From Bacteroidota bacterium (lineage in GTDB: Bacteria > Bacteroidota > Bacteroidia > UKL13-3), in assembly GCA_947457395.1 (NCBI GenBank), contig CANGVA010000002.1, positions 180,675 through 244,674 on the forward strand: 64,000 nt of DNA, written 5' to 3'. Positions 8,537-16,235 of the stretch are shown here, piece after piece. Position 1 is the first letter of the stretch. The number at the start of each line of letters is the position of its first letter. A model generated the notes under the pieces. It did no database searches. It saw nothing but the letters and a program-made list of their open reading frames with translations, and was not told the DNA's origin. The position numbers and the translations under genes were made by a program.

Positions 8537-9760
8537 ATGAAGATGAAAAACAGAAAACAAACCCAGGGAGCAAAAAAAACTTCCGGAAAATTTGGTCAGG
8601 CAAAAACAGGTGGCCGAAACAACAAAAAGAGCAATAGTCGATTTACGGAGGAAAAAAGGGGCCCATTTAAAAAATCCAGACCTGCAATTTCTTCAAAAAA
8701 TAAAGCAGAACAGGATGGCGTAAAAAGCAGATTTGGAAAGCCTGCAGAAAAATCAAGCCGCACCAATACCATAGATAAAGCCAAAGCACGTTTGGCCGAC
8801 AAAAGAACATCTCCCAAAAACGAGAAAGAAAAGCCATTTAGCCGTAATCGTACAAATAAACAAGGAGATGGTCGCAAATCATTATTTGATGGCGGCAGAG
8901 ACAAACAGGTTGAAAGAAGGGGGTCGGAAAAACGAAGCTTTACAAAAAAGAGTACCGATAAAAAATTTACGTATAAAAAGGGGTATCAAAAATCATATGA
9001 AAAAAAGCGCAAAGAAACGGATGTTGCAACGGAATCTTTTGACGGTGAAATCAGACTAAACAGGTATTTGTCCAATGCGGGTGTTTGCTCCAGAAGAGAA
9101 GCAGACGAGTTGATAGCAGCGGGTCTTGTAAGTGTAAACGGAGTTACTATTACAGAGCTTGGCTCAAAAGTAAAGCCAGGCGATGAGGTGAAGTTTAACA
9201 ACGAGCGTCTATCAACCGAAAGAAAAGCATATATTATTATGAACAAGCCTAAGGATACAATCACATCCTTAGAGGATCCGGATAAAAGAAGAATAGTAAC
9301 CGATTTACTCATTGGACATGATTTGCCAAGGGTTTATCCGATAGGCCGTTTGGATAGAAACACAACAGGTGTGCTGATTTTAACAAACGATGGCGAATTG
9401 TCACAGCGGCTCATGCATCCAAAATACGGCATCCAGAAAGTGTATAAGGCAACACTCAACAAAAACTTTAAAGGCGAGCACCTATGGGAGCTTGCCAACG
9501 GCTTGGAATTAGAAGATGGATTTATGAAACCCGATGCGGTGCTTATGCCTGACCCTGCCCAAAAAAACGAAGTGATTGTTGAACTGCACAGCGGCAAAAA
9601 CAGAATTGTTCATAGGCTTTTTGAGACTTTGGGTTATTCGCTTGATAAGCTGGATCGCGTAGTGTATGCAGGCTTCAACAAAAAGGGCATGAAACGCGGT
9701 GAATGGCGAGAGTTAAATGCAAGAGAAGTATCACAGTTAAAAAAACAAGTGCAGTTGTAG
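8537..9760 (+). CDS. RsuA/RluB-family rRNA pseudouridine synthase with long basic N-terminal tail
   Basis: The protein has 407 residues. Residues 1 to about 168 are a low-complexity Lys/Arg/Ser-rich tail; an S4 RNA-binding domain follows (RLNRYLSNAGVCSRREAD at 173-190), then the synthase domain with catalytic Asp273 in GRLDRNTTG. The family converts specific uridines of rRNA to pseudouridine. RluB/RsuA from E. coli lack the N-terminal tail, which is probably disordered and RNA-binding. Two start codons lie close together (8537 and 8543) right behind a -7 promoter box. Which rRNA position is modified cannot be told. Confidence 0.9.
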   Translation: MKMKNRKQTQGAKKTSGKFGQAKTGGRNNKKSNSRFTEEKRGPFKKSRPAISSKNKAEQDGVKSRFGKPAEKSSRTNTIDKAKARLADKRTSPKNEKEKPFSRNRTNKQGDGRKSLFDGGRDKQVERRGSEKRSFTKKSTDKKFTYKKGYQKSYEKKRKETDVATESFDGEIRLNRYLSNAGVCSRREADELIAAGLVSVNGVTITELGSKVKPGDEVKFNNERLSTERKAYIIMNKPKDTITSLEDPDKRRIVTDLLIGHDLPRVYPIGRLDRNTTGVLILTNDGELSQRLMHPKYGIQKVYKATLNKNFKGEHLWELANGLELEDGFMKPDAVLMPDPAQKNEVIVELHSGKNRIVHRLFETLGYSLDKLDRVVYAGFNKKGMKRGEWRELNAREVSQLKKQVQL

Positions 9761-9817
9761 GCACATGCAGATTATTCAAATAAAAAATTAATTTCGTACG
9801 CTAATTTATTTTAACAA

Positions 9818-10033
9818 ATGAACACGTTACTTTTTATTGGAAATCTTGGTGGTGGCGAGTGGATTCTGATTATTCTGGCCATACTGTTATTGTTTGGCGG
9901 TAAAAAAATTCCTGAATTGATGCGTGGCGTGGGCCAGGGCATCAGAGAATTTAATGATGCCAAAAAGAATGTAAAATCTCAGATAGAGGAGGGCATGAAA
10001 GAAAAAGACAAGGCCAAGGAAGAAAGCAAATAA
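9818..10033 (+). CDS. tatA: Twin-arginine translocase subunit TatA/TatE
   Basis: A 71-residue protein with a short periplasmic N-terminus, one membrane helix (about residues 14-27), the hinge FGGKKIPELMRGVGQGIREF that forms the amphipathic helix, and a charged cytoplasmic tail. This is the standard MttA/Hcf106 layout. TatA oligomers form the pore for export of folded proteins with twin-arginine signals. tatC is not in the window. It is followed after 3 bp by gatA, so the two are likely cotranscribed. Confidence 0.93.
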   Translation: MNTLLFIGNLGGGEWILIILAILLLFGGKKIPELMRGVGQGIREFNDAKKNVKSQIEEGMKEKDKAKEESK

Positions 10034-10036
10034 TTC

Positions 10037-11446
10037 GTGAAAAGATATAATAGTCTTAATGAGATAAATGCCGATATGCAGGCAGGCAAGATCACCATGC
10101 GTGGTCTTGTTTCGTATTATCTGGATAATATTGAAAAACAAAAAATGCTGAACGCCTTTTTGGAAGTGTGGGCGGAAGAAGCGTTGCTTGCAGCAGAGCG
10201 GGTTGAACAAAAAATAAAAAATGGCACCGCAGGCAAACTTGCCGGAATGGTAATTGGCCTGAAAGATAATATCTGTTATAAGGGTCATTGTGTTTCTGCC
10301 TCATCAAAAATCCTAGATGGTTTTCAGTCTGTTTATTCCGCTACTGTGGTAGAAAAATTGCTGGCCGAAGACGCCATCATTATTGGTCGTTTAAACTGCG
10401 ATGAATTTGCTATGGGCGCATCAAATGAAAACTCAGCTTTTGGCAGGGTACTTAATGCAGCCAACCATGATCATGTTTCCGGAGGCTCTTCCGGAGGGGC
10501 TGCAGTTGCTGTTCAGGCTGATTTGTGTTTGGCGGCACTCGGATCTGATACGGGAGGTTCTGTTAGGCAGCCAGCCGCATTTTGCGGTGTATATGGACTT
10601 AAACCAACTTATGGCCGTGTATCGCGTTATGGCCTTATAGCCTATGCTTCATCTTTTGATCAGATTGGTCCGCTTACAGCAAGCATATCCGATATGCAGC
10701 TTATTATGCAGGTAATAGCAGGCAAGGATTTAAATGATGCCACTACATCTGCACAACCGGTACCAAACTTTACTACTTGCATGCCCCGGCTTAAAGCAAA
10801 AATTGCGGTGATGAAAGAAGGGTTATATCATAATGGGGTAGATGCAGAGGTGAAAAAAGCGGTAGAAGAAACCATTGAAAAACTAAAGACAAACGGTCAC
10901 CAGGTAGAGGAAATTAGTTTTCCGCTGCTGGATGTGCTTGTTCCTGTATATTACGTACTTACTACAGCAGAGGCCTCATCCAACTTGTCTCGTTTCTCCG
11001 GATTGATGTATGGCTATAGAAGTCCGCAGGCAAAAGACCTGGAAGATACTTATAAAAAATCGCGTAGCGAGGGTTTTGGCCCTGAGGTAAAAAGAAGAAT
11101 CATGCTAGGTACCTTTGTTTTGTCGGCCGGTTTTTTTGATGCTTATTACAGCAAAGCACAGCAAGTGCGCAGGTTGGTTCGTGAAACCACAAACCATATT
11201 TTTGAAAAATTTGATTTTATTCTTTTACCCACCACACCAACACCGGCATTTAAAGCAGGTGAAAAATCAAAAGATCCCATAGCCATGTACCTTGCGGATA
11301 TTTTTACAGTGCATGCAAATATTGCCGGAAACCCGGCTGTTTCTATTCCTTGTGGCACACACAGCAACGGATTACCGATGGGTGTTCAGCTTATGAGTAA
11401 AAATTTTACGGAGGCCGAGCTGCTTGCTTTTGCCAATACACTTTAA
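10037..11446 (+). CDS. gatA: Aspartyl/glutamyl-tRNA amidotransferase subunit A
   Basis: GatA is the glutaminase subunit of the GatCAB complex, which converts Glu-tRNA(Gln) and/or Asp-tRNA(Asn) to the amidated form. At 469 residues it is close to the family length. The amidase-signature triad is intact: Lys76 in GLKDNIC, Ser151 in SGGSSGG and Ser175 in GSDTGGSVRQPA. The start is GTG at 10037, 3 bp after the tatA stop. gatB and gatC are not in this window, so the complex is encoded at dispersed loci. Confidence 0.95.
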   Translation: MKRYNSLNEINADMQAGKITMRGLVSYYLDNIEKQKMLNAFLEVWAEEALLAAERVEQKIKNGTAGKLAGMVIGLKDNICYKGHCVSASSKILDGFQSVYSATVVEKLLAEDAIIIGRLNCDEFAMGASNENSAFGRVLNAANHDHVSGGSSGGAAVAVQADLCLAALGSDTGGSVRQPAAFCGVYGLKPTYGRVSRYGLIAYASSFDQIGPLTASISDMQLIMQVIAGKDLNDATTSAQPVPNFTTCMPRLKAKIAVMKEGLYHNGVDAEVKKAVEETIEKLKTNGHQVEEISFPLLDVLVPVYYVLTTAEASSNLSRFSGLMYGYRSPQAKDLEDTYKKSRSEGFGPEVKRRIMLGTFVLSAGFFDAYYSKAQQVRRLVRETTNHIFEKFDFILLPTTPTPAFKAGEKSKDPIAMYLADIFTVHANIAGNPAVSIPCGTHSNGLPMGVQLMSKNFTEAELLAFANTL

Positions 11447-11465
11447 TCCTGTATCAGAACTTGTG

Positions 11466-12710
11466 ATGAAAAAATGCTTTTTATTTTTCAGCCTTTTATA
11501 TCTTTTGTTGCCACTCAGCGGATACTGCCAGATTAAAGCTGGAAGCGAAGAGATTTATCAGGCAAGGCTTGCTGCACTTAAATCACCCGTTGATTTAAGC
11601 TATCACCCCGAAGTAAAAAAGCATATTGATGCGTATTTGGAAAATCCTGAAAAAACAAGGGAAATTATAGGAATGAGTAAGGTTTATTTTCCAATGATTG
11701 AAAAGGCACTCAAACAAAAAAACCTACCAATCGATTTAAAATATCTTGCCGTGTCGCTTTCAGGGTTGGATCCGCTTACCCAAAATCCTTATGGCGCAAC
11801 AGGCGTTTGGATGATGATGTACAACGTTTCAAAGATGTATAAGCTAAAGGTAAATTCTTTTGTTGATGAAAGAAAAGACATCAGAAAGTCAACCGCGACA
11901 GCTGTTACGCATTTTAAAGATTTATATAGTATTTACCGGCAATGGCCATTGGTTATTGCCTCATATGCCTGTTCTCCGGTTATGCTAAATAAATGTATAC
12001 GCATGGCAGAAAACAGCCTATATTTTTGGGAAATTTATCCTTATATACCAGAGAACACCCGTGAGGTATATCCGCGTTTTGTGGCAGCAGCATACATCCT
12101 TAACTACTACAAAGAACACGGCATTAGGCCCATATACCCCGAACTCTATACAGAAAATGATAGTGTTCTTGTAAACAAGTGGCTTTCTTTTCAGCAAATT
12201 TCTGCAACCATTGATATTCCGCTGGAGCAGCTAAGAAAGCTTAACCCGGTTTTTAAGAAAGATATAATTCCTTATAATGTTGATGGATACTGGATATATT
12301 TACCAAAAACAAAAGGAAAATTATTTGAGTTGCTTAAAGACTCTGTATACAACCCGTTGCCAAAACCAACCGAATTTGCACCAACTATTATTCAACAAGC
12401 CCCGGCAGATTCTACATCGGTGCAAGATGCAACAACAGCAACCACACAGCCAATAGCAGAGAAAGAGACGCTTAAGTTTGATAAAAAGAGGGTAAGCTAC
12501 ACGGTAAAAAAAGGAGATATGCTGTCCGATGTTGCCGATTGGTTTGATGTAACCCCAAAAGAAATAAAATCATGGAACAAGCTTAAGTCAGATAAACTCA
12601 AGCGCGGCCAGAAACTAACGATTTGGGTTAAGGCCAGCAAAACCGGATACTACAAGCGGATTAATGGCATGAGTGCCACACAAAAAAGAAAGCTGAAAAG
12701 AAAAGATTAA
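11466..12710 (+). CDS. Transglycosylase-like (MltD type) LysM protein lacking the catalytic Glu
   Basis: I take the ATG at 11466 because it opens a clean signal peptide (MKKCFLFFSLLYLLL, cleavage near GYCQ); an upstream ATG at 11424 overlaps gatA. The 414-residue mature layout is an SLT/MltD-like domain (about 75-190) followed by LysM-like segments near 235-285 and a clear C-terminal LysM (YTVKKGDMLSDVADWF, about 337-385) that binds peptidoglycan. In the SLT domain the motif corresponding to LPIVESAFDP of MltD reads LAVSLSGLDP, so the catalytic Glu is Leu98, and the usual AYNxG segment is SYACSP. The protein therefore looks like an inactive peptidoglycan-binding relative. Its 3' end overlaps the convergent GtrA-like gene by 4 bp. 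Confidence 0.85.
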   Translation: MKKCFLFFSLLYLLLPLSGYCQIKAGSEEIYQARLAALKSPVDLSYHPEVKKHIDAYLENPEKTREIIGMSKVYFPMIEKALKQKNLPIDLKYLAVSLSGLDPLTQNPYGATGVWMMMYNVSKMYKLKVNSFVDERKDIRKSTATAVTHFKDLYSIYRQWPLVIASYACSPVMLNKCIRMAENSLYFWEIYPYIPENTREVYPRFVAAAYILNYYKEHGIRPIYPELYTENDSVLVNKWLSFQQISATIDIPLEQLRKLNPVFKKDIIPYNVDGYWIYLPKTKGKLFELLKDSVYNPLPKPTEFAPTIIQQAPADSTSVQDATTATTQPIAEKETLKFDKKRVSYTVKKGDMLSDVADWFDVTPKEIKSWNKLKSDKLKRGQKLTIWVKASKTGYYKRINGMSATQKRKLKRKD

Positions 12711-13222
12711 TCAAAAAAATCTTCCGGCTTAGGAACTCTGAACACCAAAAAATTGGTTCCCAAAAAATTTAGAATTGCATTTACAACGATAGATGCTGCA
12801 TTAGAAACTGTGGTATCATATTTATAAGCCCAGCCAGACAGGTTGCTCATTTGCAAATGGTCTAACACCCAGTAAACAGGCTGGTGCAGACGCAACAGGT
12901 GATCGCACGTATAATTAAAAATAAGATACACCACAAAGGTTGCAGCATAAACAATCACATATTTCACTAGGTATTTTTCCCCGTCATCGGTTCGGTCTAC
13001 GTACGTCCAGAATTTATTAAGGGTAAACCCAACAAAAAATCCTATAACATAGCCAATGGCTTTGCCCAAAAGATTATACTGCGGAAACTGCATGGAAAAA
13101 ACCCAGAAAACAAACAAGCTAACCAATGCGCTGGCTGCACCAACAAAACAGAATTTGATGAATTTATGAAGAAAGGGATGCTTTCTTACTTGTTTGCGTA
13201 TGGAATGAAAAACCCCCGACAT
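12707..13222 (-). CDS. GtrA-family membrane protein
   Basis: This 171-residue protein has four predicted membrane helices (about 21-43, 51-70, 86-105 and 140-160) and the GtrA signature KFCFVGAASALVSLFVFW near its N-terminus. GtrA-like proteins are thought to help flip or transfer lipid-linked sugars in polysaccharide or lipid glycosylation, but the substrate here is unknown. A strong promoter lies just upstream (13230-13259). Confidence 0.85.
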   Translation of the reverse strand: MSGVFHSIRKQVRKHPFLHKFIKFCFVGAASALVSLFVFWVFSMQFPQYNLLGKAIGYVIGFFVGFTLNKFWTYVDRTDDGEKYLVKYVIVYAATFVVYLIFNYTCDHLLRLHQPVYWVLDHLQMSNLSGWAYKYDTTVSNAASIVVNAILNFLGTNFLVFRVPKPEDFFD

Positions 13223-13229
13223 GTTGCAG

Positions 13230-13259
13230 CAAAATTATAATAATGTTGCTCATATCAAA
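13230..13259 (-). promoter_or_regulatory. Promoter for the GtrA-like gene, TTTG-N18-TAATTTTG
   Basis: On the minus strand a TTTG (13256-13259) is followed after 18 bp by TAATTTTG (13230-13237), a full match to the Bacteroidota sigma-A consensus. The -7 box ends 7 bp before the ATG at 13222, so the leader must be very short. Confidence 0.65.
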
Positions 13260-13266
13260 CCCAAGT

Positions 13267-13965
13267 TTAAAGGCGGCCCTCGTCTGCAAAACTGTAATAG
13301 GTTTTTTCTCCTATAATAATATGGTCTATCAAATGAATATCAAGCAAGTTTGCAGCTTGCTTTATTTTATCCGTTAGCCTCACATCTGCCTCGCTGGGCT
13401 TAACCGAGCCGGACGGATGATTGTGGCACAGAATAATACAGGAGGCCAGCTCATCAATGGCGTAACGCATAATTATTTTCGGATCGGCTACGGTGCCGCT
13501 TACTCCGCCTTCGCTAATCCGTTTGGCACCAATAAATTTGTTTGAACGATTGAGCAGCATTACCCAAAACTCCTCATTTTTCAGGTCGGCCAGCATGGGC
13601 TCAAAGTATTGGTATGCATCTTTGCTTGAGGTAAAGGCATTGCGCTGCAGCGGTTCGGTTTCTTTTCTTCTTCGGCCAAGCTCCAGCGCAGCTGCAATGG
13701 TAATGGCCTTTGCTGTGCCAATGCCCTTCACTTTCTGCAATTCCTTTACACCCAACTTTCCCAACTCGTTTAGGTTGTTGTTGGCCAGTTTAAGCACTTG
13801 CCGCCCTAAATCAAATGCGGTTAACTCACGCGTGCCGGTGGCAATAAGTATGGCCAGCAGCTCAGCATCGCTTAATGAAGCCTTGCCTTTCATCAATAGT
13901 TTTTCACGTGGCCTGTCATCTTCTGCCCACTGCTTAATACCTAACAGTTTCGACTCTTCACTCAT
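13267..13965 (-). CDS. radC: RadC-family JAB-domain protein
   Basis: RadC-like proteins combine a UPF0758 helix-hairpin-helix region with a JAB/MPN metalloprotease-like fold; the old DNA-repair role is not firmly supported. The helix-hairpin-helix is near residues 72-86 (LQKVKGIGTAKA) and the metal motif is HNHPSGSVKPSEAD, with His181, His183 and Asp194. I choose ATG 13965 because MSEESKLLGIKQWAEDDRPREKLL is the normal family start (conserved D-RPREKLL); a TTG six codons upstream is possible. It is 232 residues long. Its neighbours give no further hint of role. Confidence 0.9.
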   Translation of the reverse strand: MSEESKLLGIKQWAEDDRPREKLLMKGKASLSDAELLAILIATGTRELTAFDLGRQVLKLANNNLNELGKLGVKELQKVKGIGTAKAITIAAALELGRRRKETEPLQRNAFTSSKDAYQYFEPMLADLKNEEFWVMLLNRSNKFIGAKRISEGGVSGTVADPKIIMRYAIDELASCIILCHNHPSGSVKPSEADVRLTDKIKQAANLLDIHLIDHIIIGEKTYYSFADEGRL

Positions 13966-13988
13966 CCATAACGAAAGTAGCAACCTGA

Positions 13989-14624
13989 TTAATGAAGAAA
14001 AAATAATGCTACAAAAAATAGCAATTGCAACAAATAAAGTATGGGCGCAATTGGGTTTTTGGTGTGTATATGAAGTTTAAAAAACAAGAAGTTAAATGCA
14101 AATGAAAACGCAAACCAGGCGGTATAATTTTGCATGGGAACCACATTGTTTTGCCAGTACCAGAAATCAAAAGCAGGAGCCACCTGTTCTATAAAAAAAT
14201 CTACAACAACCATTAAGCCTGCACCTATGCCGGAGAGCAATACCGGGTTGTTTTGTTGGCCACCAGCAATTTTGGTAGCAACAACAGAGGAGCAGTAGCT
14301 TAACAATAACCAGTTTATGCCGATAATAACGGGTACATCGAGTAACTTTATTCCCAGATTGTTTCCATAAAAATAATGGCCAAAAATGCGACCCGTTTCT
14401 ACCCCTGCCCACTCAATAATAAAGCCGCAAACAAAAACCACCAGTGCATAAACGAGCAAAGCTCTTTCGTTTATCGGATGAAACGCAAATAAAATGCCTG
14501 CGCTAATAAGTAGATTTATGGGTGTTAGGTGCATAACCTGCCATTGGCCTGTAATAGTGCCAACTGCGCCAACAGCATAAAGTATCAATAAAATTAGAAT
14601 AGCAGCAGCTTGTCTTTTATTCAT
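13989..14624 (-). CDS. cruF: Carotenoid biosynthesis membrane protein, CruF-like (DUF422)
   Basis: The 211-residue protein has about seven hydrophobic helices and a conserved pattern including EWAGVETGRIFGHYFYG, DVPVIIGINWLLL and VDFFIEQVAPAFDFWYW, which I recognise as the DUF422/CruF carotenoid family. CruF hydrates the psi end of gamma-carotene or lycopene at C-1'. The start codon overlaps the stop of the crtD-like gene by 4 bp, so they are translationally coupled. Together CruF and CrtD make the 1'-hydroxy-3',4'-didehydro end of myxol-, saproxanthin- and flexixanthin-type pigments. The reaction is inferred from family and neighbourhood. Confidence 0.8.
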   Translation of the reverse strand: MNKRQAAAILILLILYAVGAVGTITGQWQVMHLTPINLLISAGILFAFHPINERALLVYALVVFVCGFIIEWAGVETGRIFGHYFYGNNLGIKLLDVPVIIGINWLLLSYCSSVVATKIAGGQQNNPVLLSGIGAGLMVVVDFFIEQVAPAFDFWYWQNNVVPMQNYTAWFAFSFAFNFLFFKLHIHTKNPIAPILYLLQLLFFVALFFLH

Positions 14625-16096
14625 GCATCATCTTCGTTTATGAGTTGAGCTACAATGCGTGCGCTGTTTAGGCAAAGCGGTATGCCACCACCCGGGTGCA
14701 CGCTGCCCCCGCAAAAATACAAACCATTTATTTTGCTGCTAAAATTTTTATGACGCAAGAATGCAGCAAACATATTATTGCTGGCATTGCCATAAAGTGC
14801 TCCTGCAAAACTTCCGGTTTTTTGCTCAATGCTTCGTGGGTCCAGCACAGATTCATATACAATCAATGGCTCAATTTCTGTATGCAGCAAGCGAGATAAT
14901 TTTTTAATAATCTGCTTTTTTGCTTTTTTTATTTCGTCATCCCATTCTTGTCCGCTGTTGTTTGGCACATTAATCATCACAAACCAGTTTTCGCAACCTG
15001 CCGGTGCGTCTGCTTGGTTGTATTTAGAGGTAATGTTTATATAAACCGTTGGGTCATGGTAAATACTTTTTTTATTAAACAGGCAATCAAACTCTGCTTC
15101 ATAGTCCGATGAAAAAAACACATTATGCAAATCCAGTTGCGCAAACGTACGGTTAATGCCCCAGTAAAATATAAGCGCAGAGGAAGATTTTTCCTGCTTC
15201 AGAATTTTTTCGGGCGCCTTATGCCCGGGCAATAACCTGCGATAGGTTTGATGAACATCGGCATTGCTCACCACATAATCGGCCGCTATTTCTTTGACGT
15301 TTGCCACAATTCCCGAAGCCCCACTTTTATTAGTAAGTATTTGATGCACGCGCGCATTAAAATAAAAGGTTACGCCAAGCTCTTTTGCCAGCCTATAAAG
15401 GCTTTGTGTAATTTGGTGCATGCCACCAACAGGAAAAAAAGAGCCTATGCCATGCTCCAGGTGGGGTATCATATTAAGCAGGGCGGGCGCTTTATATGGA
15501 CTGCTACCATTGTAAGTGGCAAAGCGATTAAAGTATTGCACCAGATAAGGGTTTTTTAGCGCCTGTTTGTTTTCGTCATTCATACTGCCCCAAAGCCCAA
15601 TTCGCCATGCGTTTGCAATACCCTTTAGGGTTTGACGGTTGGTGTAGTTGTTTAACCGATGCAGGCTGTGCCTTATAAAAATAGGTGCAGTAAGCTCATA
15701 CCTGAACTTTGCCTTTTTCAGGTAATTAAAAAAAGGTGAAACATCGCTTATGCCCAATGCCGATTTTAATTCGGCCGCCATTAAATCCTGATCATGGTAG
15801 GCTATAAAACGCACACCATCATCAAAAAAATAGCAACATGTTTTTTCGAGTTGTAAGTAATTAAAATAATTAACAGGGTTTTTTCCGGCAAGTGTAAACA
15901 ATTCATCAACCTGGTGGGGCAAAGTAAACAGGGAAGGGCCGGCATCAAAACGAAAACCATTGCCGGTTATCTCAGATAATTTTCCTCCCGGATATGCATT
16001 GGCTTCATAAACGGAAACACGATAGCCTGCGCATGCCAGCCTAATGGAGGTGGCAATGCCCGCGATGCCCGAACCGATGATGATGATGTGTTTCAT
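14621..16096 (-). CDS. crtD: Carotenoid desaturase, CrtD-like (1-hydroxycarotenoid 3,4-desaturase)
   Basis: A 491-residue FAD protein of the CrtI/CrtD family. The FAD-binding site is IIGSGIAGIATSIRLA at the N-terminus with YPGGKLSE after it; the C-terminal signature GLYFCGGSVHPGGGIPLCL completes the FAD/carotenoid domain. It is distinct from the second desaturase at 18724. Coupling to the CruF-like gene and the segment DPRSIEQKTGSFAGALYG make CrtD (3',4'-desaturation of 1'-hydroxylated carotenoids) more likely than phytoene desaturation. It is transcribed away from the TonB receptor gene at 16236. Confidence 0.82.
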   Translation of the reverse strand: MKHIIIIGSGIAGIATSIRLACAGYRVSVYEANAYPGGKLSEITGNGFRFDAGPSLFTLPHQVDELFTLAGKNPVNYFNYLQLEKTCCYFFDDGVRFIAYHDQDLMAAELKSALGISDVSPFFNYLKKAKFRYELTAPIFIRHSLHRLNNYTNRQTLKGIANAWRIGLWGSMNDENKQALKNPYLVQYFNRFATYNGSSPYKAPALLNMIPHLEHGIGSFFPVGGMHQITQSLYRLAKELGVTFYFNARVHQILTNKSGASGIVANVKEIAADYVVSNADVHQTYRRLLPGHKAPEKILKQEKSSSALIFYWGINRTFAQLDLHNVFFSSDYEAEFDCLFNKKSIYHDPTVYINITSKYNQADAPAGCENWFVMINVPNNSGQEWDDEIKKAKKQIIKKLSRLLHTEIEPLIVYESVLDPRSIEQKTGSFAGALYGNASNNMFAAFLRHKNFSSKINGLYFCGGSVHPGGGIPLCLNSARIVAQLINEDDA

Positions 16097-16235
16097 GTAA
16101 TGATTAAACCCTGTTAATAGGTTTATTTATTTGATTTAGCTCGTTTTTAAAGTCAACAAATTTCAACTAAACATTTTTTATTAAACAATTTTGTAATAAA
16201 ATCTTTTAATATGATATACCCATCATCACTATTCA

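Noticed and set aside
13900-13915. A further CACGTG within radC as possible parS site
   Set aside because: Only the left half and centre fit; the right half GGCCTG departs from GAAACA at five positions.
13493-14080. Plus-strand open frame of 195 codons
   Set aside because: It lies antisense to radC and the CruF-like gene, has no recognisable domain, and the minus-strand frames are clear family members.
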